NCBI GenBank assembly: GCA_009602735.1
Contig: WELA01012532.1
Span: 238,706-302,705 of the forward strand
Reading direction: 5' to 3'
DNA from: Mesotaenium endlicherianum
Taxonomy: Eukaryota; Streptophyta; Zygnematophyceae; Zygnematales; Mesotaeniaceae
Length of the DNA stretch: 64,000 bases
Shown: positions 10,451 to 20,086 of the stretch, in pieces
Layout: the number at the start of each line of letters is the position of its first letter
How positions within the stretch are numbered: position 1 is the first letter of the stretch
Program-made: the position numbers and the translations under genes
The notes under the pieces: generated by a model
Databases searched by the model: none
The model's input: the letters and a program-made list of their open reading frames with translations, nothing else
Told to the model about the DNA's origin: nothing

Positions 10451-11159
10451 TCGACTTACCAAATAGGCGATTAACAATTAATAAAGATCTTTATATCAGC
10501 AAGTAATCTTATGGTATTTCCGTTAACTAGTTAAACGGCAAAGGACAATACACTAGCAGGGAATAATACTCGTAAGTCAAATGCGAGTAAACTAGCATCA
10601 ATGATGCAAATCAGTAAACTCATACATAAGCAAGGTTAGAAGACAGTGCGTATCAATGGCTTCTCGCCTTGGATTCAGAGTTCTCTCAGTAAGCTGTACA
10701 AGAGAGTTGGCCTCGTTTCCGAATGCCGAACTCGAGAGCAATGCCTAGCATATGTACATGGAATGAGTTTACTGTTCAACGGTCAGTGCGATGGCACCGC
10801 CTACCCGGGAGTTAACCACGTTGGTAGGACCTCGGTTAACCAAATCCACCGCCATCTCCCATCATCCCGAATAGCCATCCATCATAGGGATGTCATCTGG
10901 CCATTCATCTAGCATATCGCACTTAGATGCATATCAAGGCAGTTCGCTGCTACCGAGTACGGAAGTCAGCTGGCTGTCAAAGAATGTGTCAGCAAGCTGA
11001 CTTAAGTTGACTTCAGCCTGCTGCTTTCGACTGAGTCAGCAAACTGATAATTATGTAAAGTCCAGCAGACTGACTATAAACTAAAGTTCAGCAGGCTGAA
11101 CTTAATTAACTATTATATTTAAATGAATATTATATCGACTAATATACTGATTCATTACA
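10451..11159 (-). repeat. Inverted third LTR1 inside element F
   Basis: This is a minus-strand LTR1 that is complete at its U3 end (ATTCATTACA at 11150-11159) but lacks about ten terminal bases at the U5 end: it starts at TCGACTTACC instead of TGAAATGAATCGACTTACC. It faces the 5' LTR head to head with only the primer-site segment between them. Its intact U3 terminus abuts the truncated pol sequence at 11160 exactly. No target duplication flanks it. Confidence 0.9.
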
Positions 11160-11560
11160 TCCAGCAAAACCTGCACAGAGCCCAAGAGAACCAACAATAG
11201 TACGTTAATCGGCACCGTCGAGAACTGACCTTTTCTAAGGGCGATTTGGTCAAACCGCATTCTCCGCACCTGTACCTCCCTGGTGTGGTCAAGAAAAAGC
11301 TTGGTCCTGTTTGGGTCCATATTCGGTGGTGCGTCGTGTCAGTAAGAATGCTTACAAACTGAACATGTCAGCCGAATACAAGGGTCATCCGGTCTTTTAT
11401 GTCTCCTTCCTGGAATCCTAAATCAAAGGTGATACACTGTTCACATGTCGGTTACCTGTCCAACCGGGAGCGGTCCCCGCTGTTCGGGACGGCGACCCTG
11501 AGGAATATGAGGTTGAGGAGATTTTAGACGCGCGCCCGGTCCGTCGATCGTCTAAGGAGC
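11160..11560 (+). pseudogene. Integrase C-terminus and chromodomain remnant of element F
   Basis: The sequence starts inside the integrase tail (QENQQ-like, then a frameshifted KKKLGPVW, the GPY/F module). It continues with AYKLNMSAEYKGHPVF, FLES, a stop in place of a tyrosine codon, and IKGDTLFTCRLPVQPG. The chromodomain begins EEYEVEEILDARPVRRSS and is cut after this point. The catalytic integrase core is absent. In the intact homologue of element D the chromodomain continues for about 40 residues more; here it passes in frame straight into ORF3 coiled coil. Confidence 0.85.
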
Positions 11561-13158
11561 TGGCGGCGACGTCTCTCACCAGGAGAGAACAAGAAAGGGT
11601 CCGCAAACAACAAGACGCGGCAGAAGAAGCACAGAGGAAGAAGGATCAGGAAGCGGAAAACCACAGGAAAGCTGAGGAGGAGAGACAGAAGAAACAATAA
11701 GAAGAAGCGGCAGCGGCAGAGGAGGAGAGAAGGAAAAAGGCTGAAGCGGACAGGCAGAAGAGCTTGGCCACTTACAGGTATACTGTGGTGGATGGCCAAA
11801 ACATTGATAACCTGAAGGAAGCATTGCTGGCAGCCCAGGAGATCAACAAGCTGGAACAGACAACACTGCTACAGAGGGAAGGAACTGCAGCACTGGGTAG
11901 GTACATTGAGACACACGCTGGTGTGGTCCTCTACGAGGATTATGCCAAGATGGTGGGCTATACAGCAGAGCAGGCCCGATACCTTGCCGATGATTCAGAG
12001 AACAAGCCAATTCCAATATCGTGAATAGTGGGAGATCAGAGACTCATCAACATGGTGAGCATGCGGCCCGATAGCTTTAAGAATACGGTATTCTACCTTA
12101 CACTATTGCTAGCTTACAATGAAGTTGAGAGAAGGAGCTGGGAGTACTTGGCCAGAGAAGCAGGACAGCAGATGTTCTCTCCCCACTGGTTCCCATGTGA
12201 AGTGGGAAAAGCTGAGTATGGACCCCAGTACTACCAGCAGCCCACAGATTGGAGGTGGATGACCGTCACAAACAAAAAGCAGGAGTATGACCGAGCCCAA
12301 CCCGACGATTTCCACTATGGCTTAGACGGCTGCCTCATCTTACCACCTCACATTGCCCCTTGGGATCCCAGGCTGAATGGCTGCCTGAGCACTATGAATG
12401 CAGAGACCAAAGAGCACAGGAGGAGGGGAAGAGACAACTTCTCTAAGGGAAAGCATGCCTTCGTCAAATGGGCGAAGAATGCAGGCCGGTTAGATATTAG
12501 CAGGCTGAAGGCCAAGCAACCTCCAGCGCGCCCTAAGAAAGGGAGATCAGTAGACTACTCCATGTCTACCAGAGAGCAGAACGACTTAGTTGACAAGATT
12601 CCTACTCTCTCAGAGGAGGAGGATGAGGGGGATGAGGAAGAAGAACAAGGCAGAGGAGAAGCATCAGGTTTTGGTACTCAGGAGACTCAGGAGCAGGCAG
12701 GGGCACTTCCTAAGGAACCAAGATCAGGTATATGGAACGTGATCCCGGTCATGGAGGCAACTGGACCCCGCACTCGCTCCCCCAGCCCACCTGCCCAAGC
12801 AGGGGAAGAAGCTGATCTGACTGTACTTGGCAGCAGACACAGGCAGAAATCCCCAGAGGACTGGGCTATCAAAAGAGGGCCACGCGGGGTGGCCAGAGGT
12901 GTGCTGGCCTCCCCCTTCGCTCAGGGACATGTACCTCTTGCCAATGTATTTTAGCATCCTACTGGAATGCCTGTCTATGTGGGGATCAACACCCAAGTGG
13001 GTGAAGAGCAGGCTACCATCCTCCGTTCTCCTCGAGGTCCATCTTTAAAACAAACGGGTTCTTTAGAAGGCCAGCTGACAGACCTAGAGGGCTGTCCAGA
13101 TCTAGGTCCAGATCTCAGTCTCCTGATCCTGAAGCCCCAGGAACAACCCCCTAGCTGA
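11561..13158 (+). pseudogene. ORF3 of element F (post-pol reading frame)
   Basis: A charged coiled coil (RREQERVRKQQDAAEE onward) with one stop leads into YRYTVVDGQNIDNL, then YIETHAGVVLYEDYAKMVGY. A stop at 12022 and an extra segment follow. The frame at 12028-12954 carries WFPCEVGK, QQPTDWRWMTV, an acidic stretch and GHVPLANV. After another stop it has HPTGMPVYV and a Pro-rich end at 13158. The same domain order is seen in D and E. I do not recognise the family. It sits where an env-like gene would, but no signal peptide or membrane segment is evident. The coiled coil and acidic/basic tracts suggest a nucleic-acid- or protein-binding role, which is inference. Confidence 0.8.
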
Positions 13159-13231
13159 CAGGCTGAAGCGGCAGTCAGTGGGGAAGGCTGGTCAGGATCA
13201 GTTCCCTTATTTAAAACTTCTGCGGTTTAAT

Positions 13232-13248
13232 GTTGTCGAGGCGACAAC
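13232..13248 (+). other. Conserved hairpin before the polypurine tract (element F)
   Basis: GTTGTCGAGGCGACAAC has perfect 7-bp arms around an AGG loop. The same 17 bases occur at the same place in elements E (32935-32951) and D (20021-20037, minus strand). Confidence 0.85.
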
Positions 13249-13253
13249 AAGTT

Positions 13254-13266
13254 AAGTTGGAGGGAT
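13254..13266 (+). other. Polypurine tract of element F
   Basis: The purine-rich AGTTGGAGGGAT stands immediately before the 3' LTR start TGTAATG, the expected place for plus-strand priming. Element E has the same sequence before its 3' LTR. Confidence 0.8.
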
Positions 13267-13987
13267 TGTAATGAATCAGTATATTAGTAGATATAATATT
13301 CATTTAAATATAATAGTTAAATAAGTTCAGCCTGCTGAACTCTAGTTAATAATGAGTCTGCTGGACTTTATATATAATATCAGTTTGATGACCTAGCCAG
13401 AGGCAGCAGGCTGAAGTCAACTTAAGGTAGCTTGCCGACACATTCTTTGACAGCCAGCTGACTTCCGTACTCGGTAGCAGCGAACTGCCTCGATATGCAT
13501 CTAAGTGTGATAGGCTAGATGAATGGCCAGGTGACATTCCTATGATACATGGCGATTCGGGATGATGGGAGATGGCGGTGGATTTGGTTAACCGAGGTCC
13601 TACCAACGTGGTTAACTCCCGGGTAGGAGATGCCATCGCACTGGCCGTTGAACAGTAAACTCATTCCATGTACATATGCTAGGCATTGCTCTCGAGTTCG
13701 GCATTCGGAAACGAGGCCAACTCTCTTGTACAGCTTACTGAGAGAGATCTGAATCCAAGGCGAGAAGCCATTAATACGCACTGTCTTCTAATCTTGCTTA
13801 TGTATGGGTTTTATTGATTGCATTATTGATGCTAGTTTACTCGCATTTGACTTACGAGTGTTGTTCACTGCTAGTGTGTTGTCCTTTTGCCGTTTAATCA
13901 GTTAACAGAAAATCCATAAAGATGACTTGCTGATATAAATATCTTTATTAATTATTAATTGTCTATGTGGTAAGTTGATTCATTTCA
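13267..13987 (+). repeat. LTR1, 3' LTR of element F
   Basis: It runs from TGTAATGAATC at 13267 to GATTCATTTCA at 13987 and is followed by the second AACAG of the target duplication. Confidence 0.93.
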
Positions 13988-16147
13988 AACAGCTAGCAGC
14001 GCGTGTGGCGGATTGCCACCGTCGGTCCATGCAACAGCGCCAACAACAGGCAGTGCTTGGCATTGTTTTGCCCTTACATGGTCCAGCGCCTGGAGCTGTC
14101 TTGGATCGCATTGACACACTTCTGCAGATGTTTCGTGAGCACTTCCCTGCTAACACTTGCTCCCGCCAGGATGAGTCGAGGGACTCTCCGCGCGCGAGAC
14201 TCCTAACATGGCATATGAGCGGTTCCAACAGATGAGAGAGGATACGGGCATGTACGTGGATGTGCCCAGGCTTGCATCAAGTTCATCGGTGCTTTCTCTG
14301 CTTCTGCGTCTCTGTTTTAAGCCCTTAACCATCAGCATGCCCTCACCGCTACACCCCAGCGGAGTATACACGAGGTTTGTCGGTGGGCTGAGCAGATAGA
14401 GATGGTGCAGGCAGCGTCGCAAGTCGAGCGTAGACCTGCTAAGAGTGGGGCATTGGGAGTGCATGCAATACAGGTACCTGCTACGTCGACCACTGCCGCC
14501 GTCATGGGAGCGGGACCTGCTGCCGTGCCCAAGCGCGTCGTTCCCGTGTGCGACTACTGTCGTTAGAAGGGCCACCTGGTGGAGAAGTGTTTCCTCCTCC
14601 ATCCCCATGTGGCGCCAATAGGATGGTCCTTCAAGCCCCAGAAGGGCACAGTGCCACCTGCCGGTCTCAGTGGCGCTCCAGCAGCTAAGGTGCCACCTTA
14701 CTATGCTTCCCCACCTTCTGCATTTGCGGACTTCTATCTTGGGGCCTCGGGATTCCCGTCTCAGCCTAGCAGCTTTGTGGGGTATTCTTCTCCCTATCCA
14801 CCAGCTTCCAGTTCATTCCCATTTGCATATCAGGCTGGGGTTGCTCACCCTAACTCAAACCCTGACCCTAACCCTACCCCCACACCTCACGATTTCTTCA
14901 TGCGTCAGCAGTTGGCTGCCATGCAAGCTGGCATGCAGAACATGCATCGTCGCGTTGGGTCGCAGCTTGATCTTATTACTGCTCAGTTCGTTGGTTTGCA
15001 CCCCCTCCCGCTTCGTGGGCCTGGTCCCACTTACCCTTCCTGGTTCCGCAGACCTCTAGACGGCGCATATAATGTGACCGAGGAGGAGGACAGTGATCAG
15101 GTCGTCGGTGTCCATGCAGTTCACAGTCCCCGTGTGGCTGTCCATGTGGTCCTTGCTGCCCCAGCTGTGGGGCCAGACCACGGGCGAAGTGTTGAGCTGT
15201 CTGCCCAGCTTCCGCGGTTGTTTGACCTGTTTGAGCCAGATGATACCTTAAATCCTGCTCACGCTCGGCTGCCCGTACCAATTTGGGATGCGCAAGCTCG
15301 CTCTGCTTATGCAGGTTCCTTGGTCATCCTCCCAGACGACGTCTCCACGGCCCAGCTGCAGGCCCAGCTGGTGTGTGACAACCTGCGCGCGGCGGCAGCT
15401 TCCGTCGAGCACAATCTGCTTCTACCCCCTTCGTATGCACTAGTGGTGACGGACCTGCCCCAACCTCCGCCCCGTGCACCCACAAAACCACTTCCTACAG
15501 CGTTGGTGGTGCTGGAGGGGGCCGTAGCTTCGAAAGTCCCTACCCCAACAGCTCAGATGGCCGTGCCTGTCGATTGCGATGATGCCCTGGTGGTTTTGAG
15601 TCCTCCCGGGGAATTATTGCAGTCAGTTGCTGAGCGTTTGCCTTACACTGTCACCTCTTGCATCGGTGAGGTCACTTATGCTCGGTGTGCTGAGGAGTTC
15701 CGTCCTTCATCACCGCAGAGGTCTGTAGGTTTCTCCGCTTTGAGTAATCCTGACCAACTACTGCCTCGTCTAGCTCTTACAGGCCCGGTTCTGATTCCCG
15801 TTATTTCCCGTCCAGCACCGTTCATTCCTCCGCCGAATTCTCAGCTACGAGTCGGTGCACTGCTCCCTCCATCCTTGTTCACTGCGTCTTCCGCTGCACT
15901 CACGCAGGCACAAGACGAGATCGCGCGCGAGCTCCTCCGCCGGCGTCCGCGATCCGTCGTCCCACCAGCGCCAGCTCCCCACGTGGCTCCGCGGCCTCCA
16001 CCAGTCGTCCGCCAGCGCCCCCTCTGGCCGCCTGCCTCGCAGGGTCTGCTCCGTCCGCAACATCAACGTCGTGGCCAGGTGGGTTGTCCCCTGCTGCTCC
16101 CTCTTTCACTCCTTCTCCATTGCAAGGCCCGCCCTCCCTCAGGTTAG
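13988..16147 (+). pseudogene. Gag of retroelement B, C-terminal part with zinc knuckle
   Basis: This resumes B after the F insertion. The first part (13988-14235) has an Arg/Gln-rich helix and LDRIDTLLQMFREHF. At 14549-14590 there is a CCHC zinc knuckle CDYCR*KGHLVEKC (C-X2-C-X4-H-X4-C), with a TAG at the asterisk. A long proline-, alanine- and valine-rich frame without stops follows (14579-16147, about 520 residues). It holds repeated LAAMQAGMQNMHRRVG-like helical and PP-rich segments. The knuckle supports a nucleocapsid role in RNA binding. The frame runs into the retropepsin frame with a short overlap (16084-16147). Confidence 0.7.
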
Positions 16148-16749
16148 TCCCGTCTTCCTCCTTCCTCACCCCTCTCAAACGGCAGCGTGCATTGCCTCGT
16201 AATGTCATGCTCAACAACCAACATACTTGTCTCCTTATTGCCGGTCTAGCGCCTTGTGTGGTCATTCTTGATACGGGTGCTCAGCCGGTCCTCATTGGTG
16301 CAGTCATGTCTCGACACCTTAACATCACTGCAGCCGATCTCAAGCCCCGTCCAAACCCCGTCTCTACCGCCATGTTTTCTTTAAAGCACACTGCATATTA
16401 TACCCGTCGCCGCATCCCTATCACCCTCAATGCCCACACTCCTGCCGCTGTCACCCTCTACACCCAATGCATGGTCACCGAGTCCACTGCTTATGATATC
16501 CTTCTGGGTCTGGAATTTAACTTACTCATTGGGCTCACTATTGACTTATGGCAAGGAATTGCTACGTATCGGGATGACTTCGAGTTCCTGGGTCACCATT
16601 TGGATTACCTTCTCGTCATTCTTACACATACCCCTTCTTCTCTCGCGTGCCCCGTGGCCGTTGCATTCACAGTTACCATCCACGATGTTAGCCCCAGTGA
16701 TCTCGCCGATCCTTCCTACCTCCTCCTCCACGACTTCAAACCTACCTGA
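16084..16749 (+). CDS. Retropepsin (aspartic protease) of retroelement B
   Basis: A single open frame of about 220 codons. The active-site loop VVILDTGAQPVLIG (DTG plus A) is near residue 60. A second strand signature, AYDILLGLEFNLLIG, is about 80 residues further on. Both are hallmarks of LTR-retroelement proteases that process Gag-Pol by dimerising. The first 35 or so residues lie in the overlap with the gag frame and may not be real; the first family-like residues are near NVMLNNQHTCLLI. It is followed after 12 bases by the methyltransferase frame, in the same phase. The frame is intact, although the element around it is broken. Confidence 0.75.
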   Translation: MSPAAPSFTPSPLQGPPSLRLVPSSSFLTPLKRQRALPRNVMLNNQHTCLLIAGLAPCVVILDTGAQPVLIGAVMSRHLNITAADLKPRPNPVSTAMFSLKHTAYYTRRRIPITLNAHTPAAVTLYTQCMVTESTAYDILLGLEFNLLIGLTIDLWQGIATYRDDFEFLGHHLDYLLVILTHTPSSLACPVAVAFTVTIHDVSPSDLADPSYLLLHDFKPT

Positions 16750-16761
16750 TTCCCTTCCTGC

Positions 16762-17830
16762 ATGTTCTGCTCAACCTATCCTTCCTCTCCCGTTACCATC
16801 CTACACTATCCCTCCTGCTCCCTTCAGCAAATCCACGCAGCCTTACACTGTCCCTCTCCTCCTCCTGAGGTCTCTCCTCCAGCCCCTCCCACTTTACCTC
16901 TCATACCTTCTCTCCCCGTTGTTAACACTACGTCCTCTCCATGGTTGCCTCCCCCCGAGGGGATTACAGTGTTAGACTTGTTTGCGGGGGTGTCCTCTAC
17001 ATTCGCAAGTCTCCTGCAGAGTGGCCACCGTATTGGCCACTACTATTATTGTGATGTTGATCCCATTGCCCAGCTTGCAAGTCACACACACCTGGCTGCT
17101 TTACACCTTGCCTTCCTCACATTACTCCCTACATCAGCCTATCATACAGCCTATTTTGCGCTGCCTCAGGATATTCGTCTCCTCCAGCAGGATCACTTGC
17201 CATAGGTCCAGTTCATCATGTCGTCGGTGGCTGGGAGTGTCAAAGTCATTCTCGAGCTGGTAGCGAAAAAGGGCTTGCTGATCCCCGCTCTCAATTATTC
17301 TTTGAGATGATTTGTGTCTTAGGTCTCCTTCAGATTTCCTAGTCCTCGTCCCCTGCATACTTGCTTGAAAATATAAACTCCGCGGATGACGATCGTGCTC
17401 ACATTCGTGCTGACTTCCTCACCATCACATCCATTCTGGAGCCCGGTGTAACCCTCGACGCCGCTGCTGTTGGATCTTACGCCCACCGTTTGCGGGTGTT
17501 TTGGCAAAACTTTGTGCCTCACACTACCCTCAAGCCTATCCTTCACCACATACACGCGCACCCCCTTTAAGTCCACGTGCTATTGACATGCATTTGCATG
17601 ACACAGCTATTATTCACAACAGAGACCTCTCCTCCACGGTCCAGCCAAAGTTGAGATTCAGGGTGCATATTCCCCCCAATAGTTTCCATCCGAGCACGTG
17701 CACTGCTCCTCACTCCAGCCAACGAGGTCCGGCTAGTCCTTGCCATCCCAGTCTTTACCTTCGGAGGGCTCAGTCTGACCGTCTACTGACAATCCGGCGC
17801 TTTAGTGCCTGAGGCTAAAATTGCCCTGTC
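16762..17830 (+). pseudogene. Dnmt3-like cytosine-5 DNA methyltransferase in retroelement B
   Basis: Motif I (SAM binding) is ITVLDLFAGVSSTF at about 16966-17007, followed by the acidic YYYCDVD. After a stop at 17203 and a frame change, motif IV reads GGWECQSHSRAG with its cysteine codon at 17238-17240, then GLADPRSQLFFEM. Motif VI (LLENINSADD) has Glu-Asn codons at 17367-17372. Motif VIII is SYAHRLRVFWQN with His-Arg at 17484-17489, strongly resembling the S-AHR-R-FW-N block of Dnmt3. A degenerate C-terminal part reaches about 17830. The enzyme would methylate cytosine in DNA. Position 2 of the usual PC dipeptide is Cys, but Pro is replaced by Glu. At least two frame breaks make it a pseudogene. 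No RT or integrase follows. Confidence 0.85.
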
Positions 17831-18009
17831 CAACACTGCAACAAAACTCTATAAACTTAAGTGTTGATTAAAAATAGGGATGCATGTGCTAATCCTAGGC
17901 ATTGGAGGCACAAACATCATGGAGGAGGAAGACCTCTCCTATTTCTTCATTCGGTCCTCAGTATGTTCACAAGCATTATGGATATCTAAGTGAAGGCCCG
18001 TCAGGTGGA
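17831..18009. other. Junction between B and element C, nothing recognised
   Basis: AT-richer sequence without a coding signature. The right end of B and the left end of C must both lie here, but no LTR terminus or target duplication is visible. Confidence 0.4.
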
Positions 18010-19238
18010 GACATATTACACGTTTTCAGTGCAAGCAAGAGCGCACAAGCCTACCTCTGGTCTCGTTGTCAATGAAGTCTCGCTGACCACGCCTGCGTAC
18101 ACCAGCAGATGATGAGCTTCCCGCTAGAAGCTGCTTGTTCTGTTGCCCCATTGATGGAAACATGATCAACAGTAGCAGCAGGAGCAGCAGGAGCGGGACT
18201 AGCAGCAGCCTCAGCATTGGCAGCAGTGGTATCACCAGAGACGGCATCGGTGACAGCAGCAGGAGCAGGCAACAATTCAGCAGGAACAGGTGCAAGAGCG
18301 CAGCAGGAGCAGCAGCAGCAGCAGGGGATAATATTGAAGCTGTAGCAATAGCATGAGTCTGCAGCAACACCCAAGCGGCGGTAGCAGCAAGAGAAGCGGC
18401 ATGACCAGCGGCTGTAGTGCCCTGGGAAGTGCTGGAAATAATACCTTACGCGAGCGCAAGATTGATGACGGGGAAACCTCTCTGACAGCGCCAGCCACAC
18501 GACGAGGATTGTGCTATGCCCTCCCGGCCTCTTCAGCACCAACATCGCGCCCGCGGAGCAGAAGGTCCACATTGATGTTGCATCGGCGCTCAGATACTTC
18601 TTCCTCCGTCAGGCACTTGCCATGCCTATACTCCTCAGCGACTGCAGTGTCAATGAGATAGGCCTCCATGAGAGTGACCCCCACTGTCCAAGGCTTCTCA
18701 TTCATATCATGCAAGTTTGCCATTCTCTTAATCCTCGGACGGCACACCAGCGTACACTTTAAATTGCACTTGGTGGATTTCAACACCTCCGCGATGGATA
18801 ACTCCTTTGAGCGATCCTTATACTCCGCCTTGAACTTCACTTGATAACCACGCGGCTAAAGTAGTGCCTACCCTCCCCCTTCACGATCACACGGCAGCCG
18901 TGTGACAGAGCAGCTTCACACACCATAGCATGGAAGTTCTCGAGATACCCCACAGTCAGGTAGGTGATATCGTACAACGATTCCTTCACATACTTGATTC
19001 TTGCGTCGTCTATAAGCAGCACACCAATTTTGTGGCCATTAGCTAGGCATTGGAAAATATTTGCAAATTGTGGAAGTTTGTCATCCTCTGTGCGCTCCAG
19101 ATCCTGAACAGGACCTATGAAAAACCTTTCATATTTTGCATACCCTGGTGTGAGGATGGGAGCACGTTCCGCCTGGTTTTCGAAATTGTCGTTATCCTGG
19201 TTCTCCATGTCTCGGGAATTGCTAGTTTGAGACCTTGT
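18010..19238 (-). pseudogene. Element C: gag leader joined to an unrecognised protein
   Basis: The minus-strand frame starts at the ATG of a 5' gag leader identical in kind to A and D (MVRTRSQTSNSRDMENQDN, then NQAE). After about 30 residues it switches to a sequence absent from all other LTR1 elements. That sequence contains GYAKYERFFIGPVQDLER, IKYVKESLYDITYL, and HAMVCEAALSHGCRVIV. After a one-base frame change near 18840 come AEVLKSTKCNLKCTLVCRP, TLMEAYLIDT and EEYRHGKCLTEEEVSER, with an Ala-rich tail to about 18010. I do not recognise the protein. It looks like a captured coding sequence that replaced gag, or an old insertion. Pol is absent. Confidence 0.55.
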
Positions 19239-19266
19239 CCTTACCATACAAAGAAGACTGTGATAA

Positions 19267-19281
19267 CTGCTTCGATACCAC
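19267..19281 (-). other. Primer binding site of element C
   Basis: Minus strand, directly after LTR end 19282: GTGGTATCGAAGCAG. It has one more mismatch than the sites of A, D and F. Confidence 0.7.
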
Positions 19282-20002
19282 TGAAACAAATCGACTTACC
19301 AAATAGGCGATTAACAATTAATAAAGATCTTTATATCAGCAAGTAATCTTTATGGTATTTTTCCGTTAACTGGTTAAACGGCAAAGGACAACACACCAGC
19401 AGTGAATAATACTCGTAAGTCAAATGCGAGTAAACTAGCATCAATAATGCAAATCAGTAACCTCATACATAAGCAAGGTTAGAAGACAGTGTGTATCAAT
19501 GGCTTCTCGCCTTGGATTCAGATCTCTCTCAGTAAGCTGTACAAGAGAGTTGGCCTCGTTTCTGAATGCCGAACCCGAGAGCAATGCCTAGCATATGTAC
19601 ATGGAATGAGTTTACTGTTCAACAGTCAGTGCGATGGCACCGCCTACCCGGGAGTTAACCACGTTGGTAGGACCTCGATTAACCAAATCAACCGCCATCT
19701 CCCATCATCCCGAATAGCCATCCATCATAGGGATGTCATCTGTCCATTCATCTAGCATACCACACTTAGATGCATATCGAGGCAGCTCGCTGCTACCGAG
19801 TACGAAAGTCAGCTGGCTGTCAAAGAATGCGTCAGCAAGCTGACTTAAGTTGACTTCAGCCTGCTACTTCCGGCCGAGTCATTAAACTGATATTAGATAT
19901 GAAGTCCAGCACACTGATATTAACTAGAGTTCAGCAAGCTGGACTTATTTAACTATTATATTTAAATGAATATTATATCAACTAATATACTGATTCATTA
20001 CA
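19282..20002 (-). repeat. LTR1 shared by elements C (5') and D (3')
   Basis: Minus-strand LTR from 20002 (TGTAATG) to 19282. On its left are a primer binding site and gag leader (element C). On its right is D's polypurine tract AGTTTGGGGTAT (20003-20014). One LTR therefore serves as the 3' LTR of D and the 5' LTR of C, the arrangement expected after unequal LTR-LTR recombination or tandem insertion. Confidence 0.88.
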
Positions 20003-20020
20003 ATACCCCAAACTTATCAT

Positions 20021-20037
20021 GTTGTCGCCTCGACAAC
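20021..20037 (-). other. Conserved hairpin before the polypurine tract (element D)
   Basis: The minus strand reads GTTGTCGAGGCGACAAC, identical to the hairpins of F and E, 6 bases upstream of the polypurine tract AGTTTGGGGTAT. Confidence 0.85.
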
Positions 20038-20086
20038 ACTAACACTAATACAGCGTGCTGTCCCTTCCGGCCCCATCCTACTGCCA

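Larger units (their letters stand above)
9713..13987 (+). mobile_element. Chromovirus element F, inserted in B, with 5-bp target duplication
   Basis: An LTR1 at each end in plus orientation (9713-10424 and 13267-13987) is flanked by AACAG at 9708-9712 and 13988-13992. This proves a single insertion event into the gag of B. Inside are a primer binding site, an inverted third LTR1 (10451-11159), the chromodomain end of pol fused to ORF3, a hairpin and a polypurine tract. Gag, protease, RT, RNase H and most of integrase are gone. Confidence 0.92.

Noticed and set aside
11160-13158. ORF3 as an envelope gene
   Set aside because: No signal peptide, membrane segment or furin-like site was seen in any of the three copies.
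14670-15059. Open frame overlapping B gag in another phase
   Set aside because: Shadow of the long gag frame 14579-16147, which contains the knuckle end and is stop-free.
18135-18356. Ser/Arg-rich plus-strand frame
   Set aside because: Complement of the Ala-rich tail of element C's minus-strand frame; low complexity only.
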